From positions 1-24,220 of IMG/VR virus record IMGVR_UViG_3300044729_002766: a stretch of 24,220 nucleotides of DNA; one strand, 5' to 3'. A program made the position numbers and the translations under genes. The notes under the pieces are model-generated. The model did no database searches. It worked only from the letters and a program-made list of their open reading frames with translations, and had not been told where the DNA came from. This document shows, in pieces, positions 21,686-24,220 of this stretch. The first letter of the stretch is position 1. Each line of letters begins with the position of its first letter. The DNA comes from a virus.

Positions 21686-22648
21686 ATGCCTATCACCAAC
21701 AACTTAAACAAGTTTTCACCCAATTTTGTGGTGCAAGACAACCTGACTGTTGGCAACACCGTCGCAGAAACCACTATTCCATTTGGTGGTGGAACGTTGG
21801 GCGTGAAAGTGTTGGTGGACAACGAAGGGTCAAGCGATTTAGCAGGCGTAGTTGAAAACCGTCACACCAACACAGCGGGCCTCGGTAGCAACTTCGTGTT
21901 GACCAGGACGCGTGGTACCAGCGCGTCGCCGACTACAGTGCTATCTGGCGACAACCTTGGGCGCGTTAGCAGTGCTGCTTACGACGGTACTGAGTTTGTC
22001 GCCGCAACGGAAATTCGTTCTGATGTTACGGGAACTGTTGCTGCGGGTAAAACGCCTGGTCAACTGGTTTTGTCGACGGCTGACAACGTGACTGGCGCGC
22101 TGCAAACCGCGATGACCATTACCAACGCGCAGGTCGTCAACCTTGCAAATGCGTTGCCTGTAGCTTCGGGCGGGACCGGTAACACCGGTACACCCACAAA
22201 CGGGCAGTTGCTGATTGGTAATGGCACTGGCTATACCCAAGCTACCATCACAGCTGGGGCAAATATAACCGTGACTAACGGTGTAGGAACAATCTCGATC
22301 GCTTCCACAGGAGGAGGTGGTGGTTCATTATCATGGTCCAGCATCACCGCTAACCAGTCCGCAGCAAAAGACAACGGTTACTTTGTTACGGCAAACGCCG
22401 TGCAAGTAACGCTTCCTGCTTCGAGCGCGGTTGGCGATACCTTCAAAATCTCGCTTGATGGTGGTACTAGCTGGTCCGTGCGTCAGTTAGCCGGTCAACA
22501 GATTTTTATCGGTAACCAAAACACGACCGCGGGTACCGGAGGGTCTCTGACAAGCTCGGAACAGGGCGATGTCATTGAGCTTGTTTGTCGACAAGCGAAC
22601 ACGCAATGGCGAGTCACTAGCATCATTGGAAACATTACGGTGGTCTAA
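21686..22648 (+). CDS. Fibre protein with distinct shaft and the shared C-terminal domain (320 aa)
   Basis: It starts 3 nt after the previous stop. The first 150 residues differ from the other fibres (RHTNTAGLGSNFVLTRTRGT, LGRVSSAAYDGTEFV, PGQLVLSTADNVTGAL), a sequence type seen in many phage fibres ahead of a tip domain. Residues 171-208 hold one cassette (TNGQLLIGNGTGYTQATITA), and 216-320 the shared C-terminal domain (WSSITANQ, LAGQQIFIGN, QGDVIELVC). Ends TAATG with the next gene. The mix supports domain shuffling between fibre genes. Confidence 0.8.
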   Translation: MPITNNLNKFSPNFVVQDNLTVGNTVAETTIPFGGGTLGVKVLVDNEGSSDLAGVVENRHTNTAGLGSNFVLTRTRGTSASPTTVLSGDNLGRVSSAAYDGTEFVAATEIRSDVTGTVAAGKTPGQLVLSTADNVTGALQTAMTITNAQVVNLANALPVASGGTGNTGTPTNGQLLIGNGTGYTQATITAGANITVTNGVGTISIASTGGGGGSLSWSSITANQSAAKDNGYFVTANAVQVTLPASSAVGDTFKISLDGGTSWSVRQLAGQQIFIGNQNTTAGTGGSLTSSEQGDVIELVCRQANTQWRVTSIIGNITVV

Positions 22649-23694
22649 TGCCAATTATCAATGCAACAAACACCCTGGTGACTGCTAACGGAATACCAGT
22701 AGCAAATGCGACCGGTAGCGCCTTTACGACACCCACGCTTGCCAACGGCCAAATGCTGATCGGCAGCGCTGGCGGAGCTCCTGTCGCGGGAACAGTTGCG
22801 GCCGGTGGTAGTCTGCAAGTGACTACGGGCCCGGGGACTGTGACAGTCAGCTCGACTCTACCAAAACTCACAAGATTTACTTCTAGCGGCACATGGACCA
22901 AAGATCCAAATGCTAGATGGGTAAAGGTCATTCTTTGGGGCGGCGGCGGGGGCGGTCAGAGTGGAGAGCGTCGAGCAGTCGGCGTGCAGGCTTTCGGAGG
23001 ACAGGGGGGCCGATCGGGTATCACGTATATCGGTGAATCGCCAGCCGATCAATTTGGAACAACTGAGGTTGTCACCATAGGCGCAGGCGGTCAAGGCGGT
23101 GTAGTGCCAGGAAACAACAGCGCCCCAGCCGATCCGACAGCCGCTGGACTTACATACTTTGGTGATTTTGTTGCATTAGGCGGGAACACTGGTTTGCCAC
23201 TGCTGAACAACGGCGATGGCTCGACAAACTGTACGGCAGGTGCCCAAAGTTTCGGTGGAAATGGCACCGCTCCTCCAAATATCAGCCAGAACGGACAACC
23301 GTATTTTAATCTGCCAAGTCGATACGTCGGCAGCGTTGGCGGCGGCGGCGGTGGAATTAGCGCCGCTGAGGCAACTCAAGCCGGCGGAAACGGACTACGT
23401 CAAACCCTATACGATCTAACATTCAGCAACATCGTCATTGCGGGTGGAGCAGGTGGAGCTGTCGGAACTAACGGCAGTCCAGGCAATCCGTACACAACCA
23501 AAACCACGGGAGGGTTTCAGGCCTCTACTGGCGGCGGTGGCGGGGGTTCTGCGATTGTAGGTGCAGCGGGTAACGGTGGAGACGGGGCAGCCCCAGGAGG
23601 AGGTGGTGGCGGTGGTGGCGCTTCTCGCAACGGTATGACTGGTGGTTCGGGCGGCCGCGGGGGTGATGGGGCTGTGTGGGTAATAGAATTTTAA
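22648..23694 (+). CDS. Fibre/adhesin with Gly-rich C-terminal domain (348 aa)
   Basis: The ATG overlaps the previous stop. Residues 1-70 are the shared fibre N-terminus and cassette (VTANGIPVANATG, ANGQMLIGSAGGAPVAG). From residue 76 the sequence changes to FTSSGTWTKDPNARWVKVIL then WGGGGGGQSG, the mark of phage glycine-rich adhesin domains; Gly runs continue to the end, interrupted by variable segments. Polyglycine-rich tips of this kind bind host surface receptors in some phages. The shared N-terminus suggests it docks on the same site as the other fibres. Confidence 0.8.
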   Translation: MPIINATNTLVTANGIPVANATGSAFTTPTLANGQMLIGSAGGAPVAGTVAAGGSLQVTTGPGTVTVSSTLPKLTRFTSSGTWTKDPNARWVKVILWGGGGGGQSGERRAVGVQAFGGQGGRSGITYIGESPADQFGTTEVVTIGAGGQGGVVPGNNSAPADPTAAGLTYFGDFVALGGNTGLPLLNNGDGSTNCTAGAQSFGGNGTAPPNISQNGQPYFNLPSRYVGSVGGGGGGISAAEATQAGGNGLRQTLYDLTFSNIVIAGGAGGAVGTNGSPGNPYTTKTTGGFQASTGGGGGGSAIVGAAGNGGDGAAPGGGGGGGGASRNGMTGGSGGRGGDGAVWVIEF

Positions 23695-23712
23695 AAAGCG
23701 TAGAAGGATCCT

Positions 23713-24220
23713 ATGGCACAGAACGCAATCAACAACGTCCAGTTCACCTCTGTCAACATCGTGACCTTTACAAGCAGCGGGGTCTACAATCCGCCCCAGA
23801 ACCTGCTCTGGGCTCAGGTAGAACTCGTAGGCGCTGGAGGTGGTGGCGGCGGCGCTGCTGCAACCGGAGTAGGGCAATATTCAGCAGGTGGCGGCGGCGG
23901 CGGTGGCGGCTACACAAGAGCTGTTTATCCGCGCAGCAGTTTGGCGCCGAGCATTGCCATTACGATTGGATCGGGAGGAACAGCGGGATCTACAGCTGGC
24001 GGCAACGGCGGGATTGGTGGCACTACTGTATTCGGTGCTTTGTTAATTGGCACCGGCGGAGAAGGTGGAATCGGTGCCGCTGCAGCGACAACCAGCATTT
24101 GCAATGGTGGTATTGGTGGTGGCGCGACGGGTCCGAGCATAACGATTAATGGGTCAGCTGGTGGGTGGAGTTGGGGAAGCTCCGCAGGCAGTGTAACCGG
24201 TAGCGGTGGAGCAAGTTATT
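23713..24220 (+). CDS. Second Gly-rich fibre/adhesin, cut by the right edge (169+ aa visible)
   Basis: AAGGA 5-6 nt before ATG 23713-23715 marks the start, 18 nt after the previous stop. The frame stays open to the window end. The protein begins MAQNAINNVQFTSVNIVTFT then SSGVYNPPQNLLWAQVELVG, the same glycine-rich adhesin type as the gene before it, but without the NGQLLIG cassette. Long Gly runs (GAGGGGGGAAATG) follow. Two such genes in a row suggest duplication followed by loss or replacement of the N-terminal part. Confidence 0.75.
   Translation, partial: MAQNAINNVQFTSVNIVTFTSSGVYNPPQNLLWAQVELVGAGGGGGGAAATGVGQYSAGGGGGGGGYTRAVYPRSSLAPSIAITIGSGGTAGSTAGGNGGIGGTTVFGALLIGTGGEGGIGAAAATTSICNGGIGGGATGPSITINGSAGGWSWGSSAGSVTGSGGASY

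Noticed and set aside
16359-24220. Diversity-generating retroelement for the fibre genes
   Set aside because: No reverse transcriptase or template repeat is visible in the window; the repeats are protein-cassette duplications.
1-24220. CRISPR arrays, tRNA genes and insertion sequences
   Set aside because: No regular short spaced repeats, cloverleaf-type tRNA or transposase frames were seen by eye.

Overview
The window is part of a tailed double-stranded DNA phage genome, most likely a podovirus-type virion (portal, scaffold, capsid, connector candidate, tail nozzle, ejection-type proteins; no tape measure or sheath). No bacterial housekeeping gene, integrase, terminase, tRNA or CRISPR array is visible. 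Genes are tightly packed, with many ATGA and TAATG overlaps. The host cannot be fixed; a small lipoprotein with a clean lipobox hints at a bacterium that processes lipoproteins.

Left and centre (1-16262) form a leftward (minus strand) morphogenesis module. In transcription order it holds several small proteins (a basic DUF6321-like protein, a 43-aa Lys-rich protein, a lipoprotein, three unknowns), a 201-aa unknown, a scaffold-like coiled-coil protein, the portal (701 aa), a 70-aa protein, the major capsid protein, two paralogous virion proteins with FCCH-like beta domains, a 140-aa protein, a connector candidate (312 aa), a 53-aa MPFKS-type protein, a 204-aa virion protein, a 670-aa tail nozzle-like protein, a 187-aa protein, and at least four Ala/Gln/Met/Gly-rich proteins that look like internal or ejected virion proteins. 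The last of these runs off the left edge.

The main discovery is that the major capsid gene is split by a 737-nt group I intron (9552-10288, minus strand). P1 with its U-G pair, P10, P3, P4, P5, P6, P7, P8 and P9 can all be paired by eye. Splicing joins two reading frames into one 322-aa capsid protein. The intron carries a LAGLIDADG homing endonuclease gene on the opposite strand, placed in the P6 loop. The minus strand across this gene is also open and in frame with capsid exon 2, so an ordinary gene caller would report a false 434-aa capsid protein.

Right part (16359-24220) is a rightward (plus strand) fibre/adhesin module, divergent from the structural module across a 96-nt spacer. It holds at least six fibre-type genes (the last is cut by the right edge) and four small genes between them. 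Five share versions of one cassette built on NGQLLIGSTGAAPVAA; three share a C-terminal domain of about 105 aa; one has a solenoid-like repeat region; the last two are glycine-rich adhesin types. This looks like an expanded, modular receptor-binding set.

One lone plus-strand gene (10847-11167) lies inside the leftward module and may be a moron-type accessory gene. Short G4/C4 hairpins recur in the few non-coding gaps.
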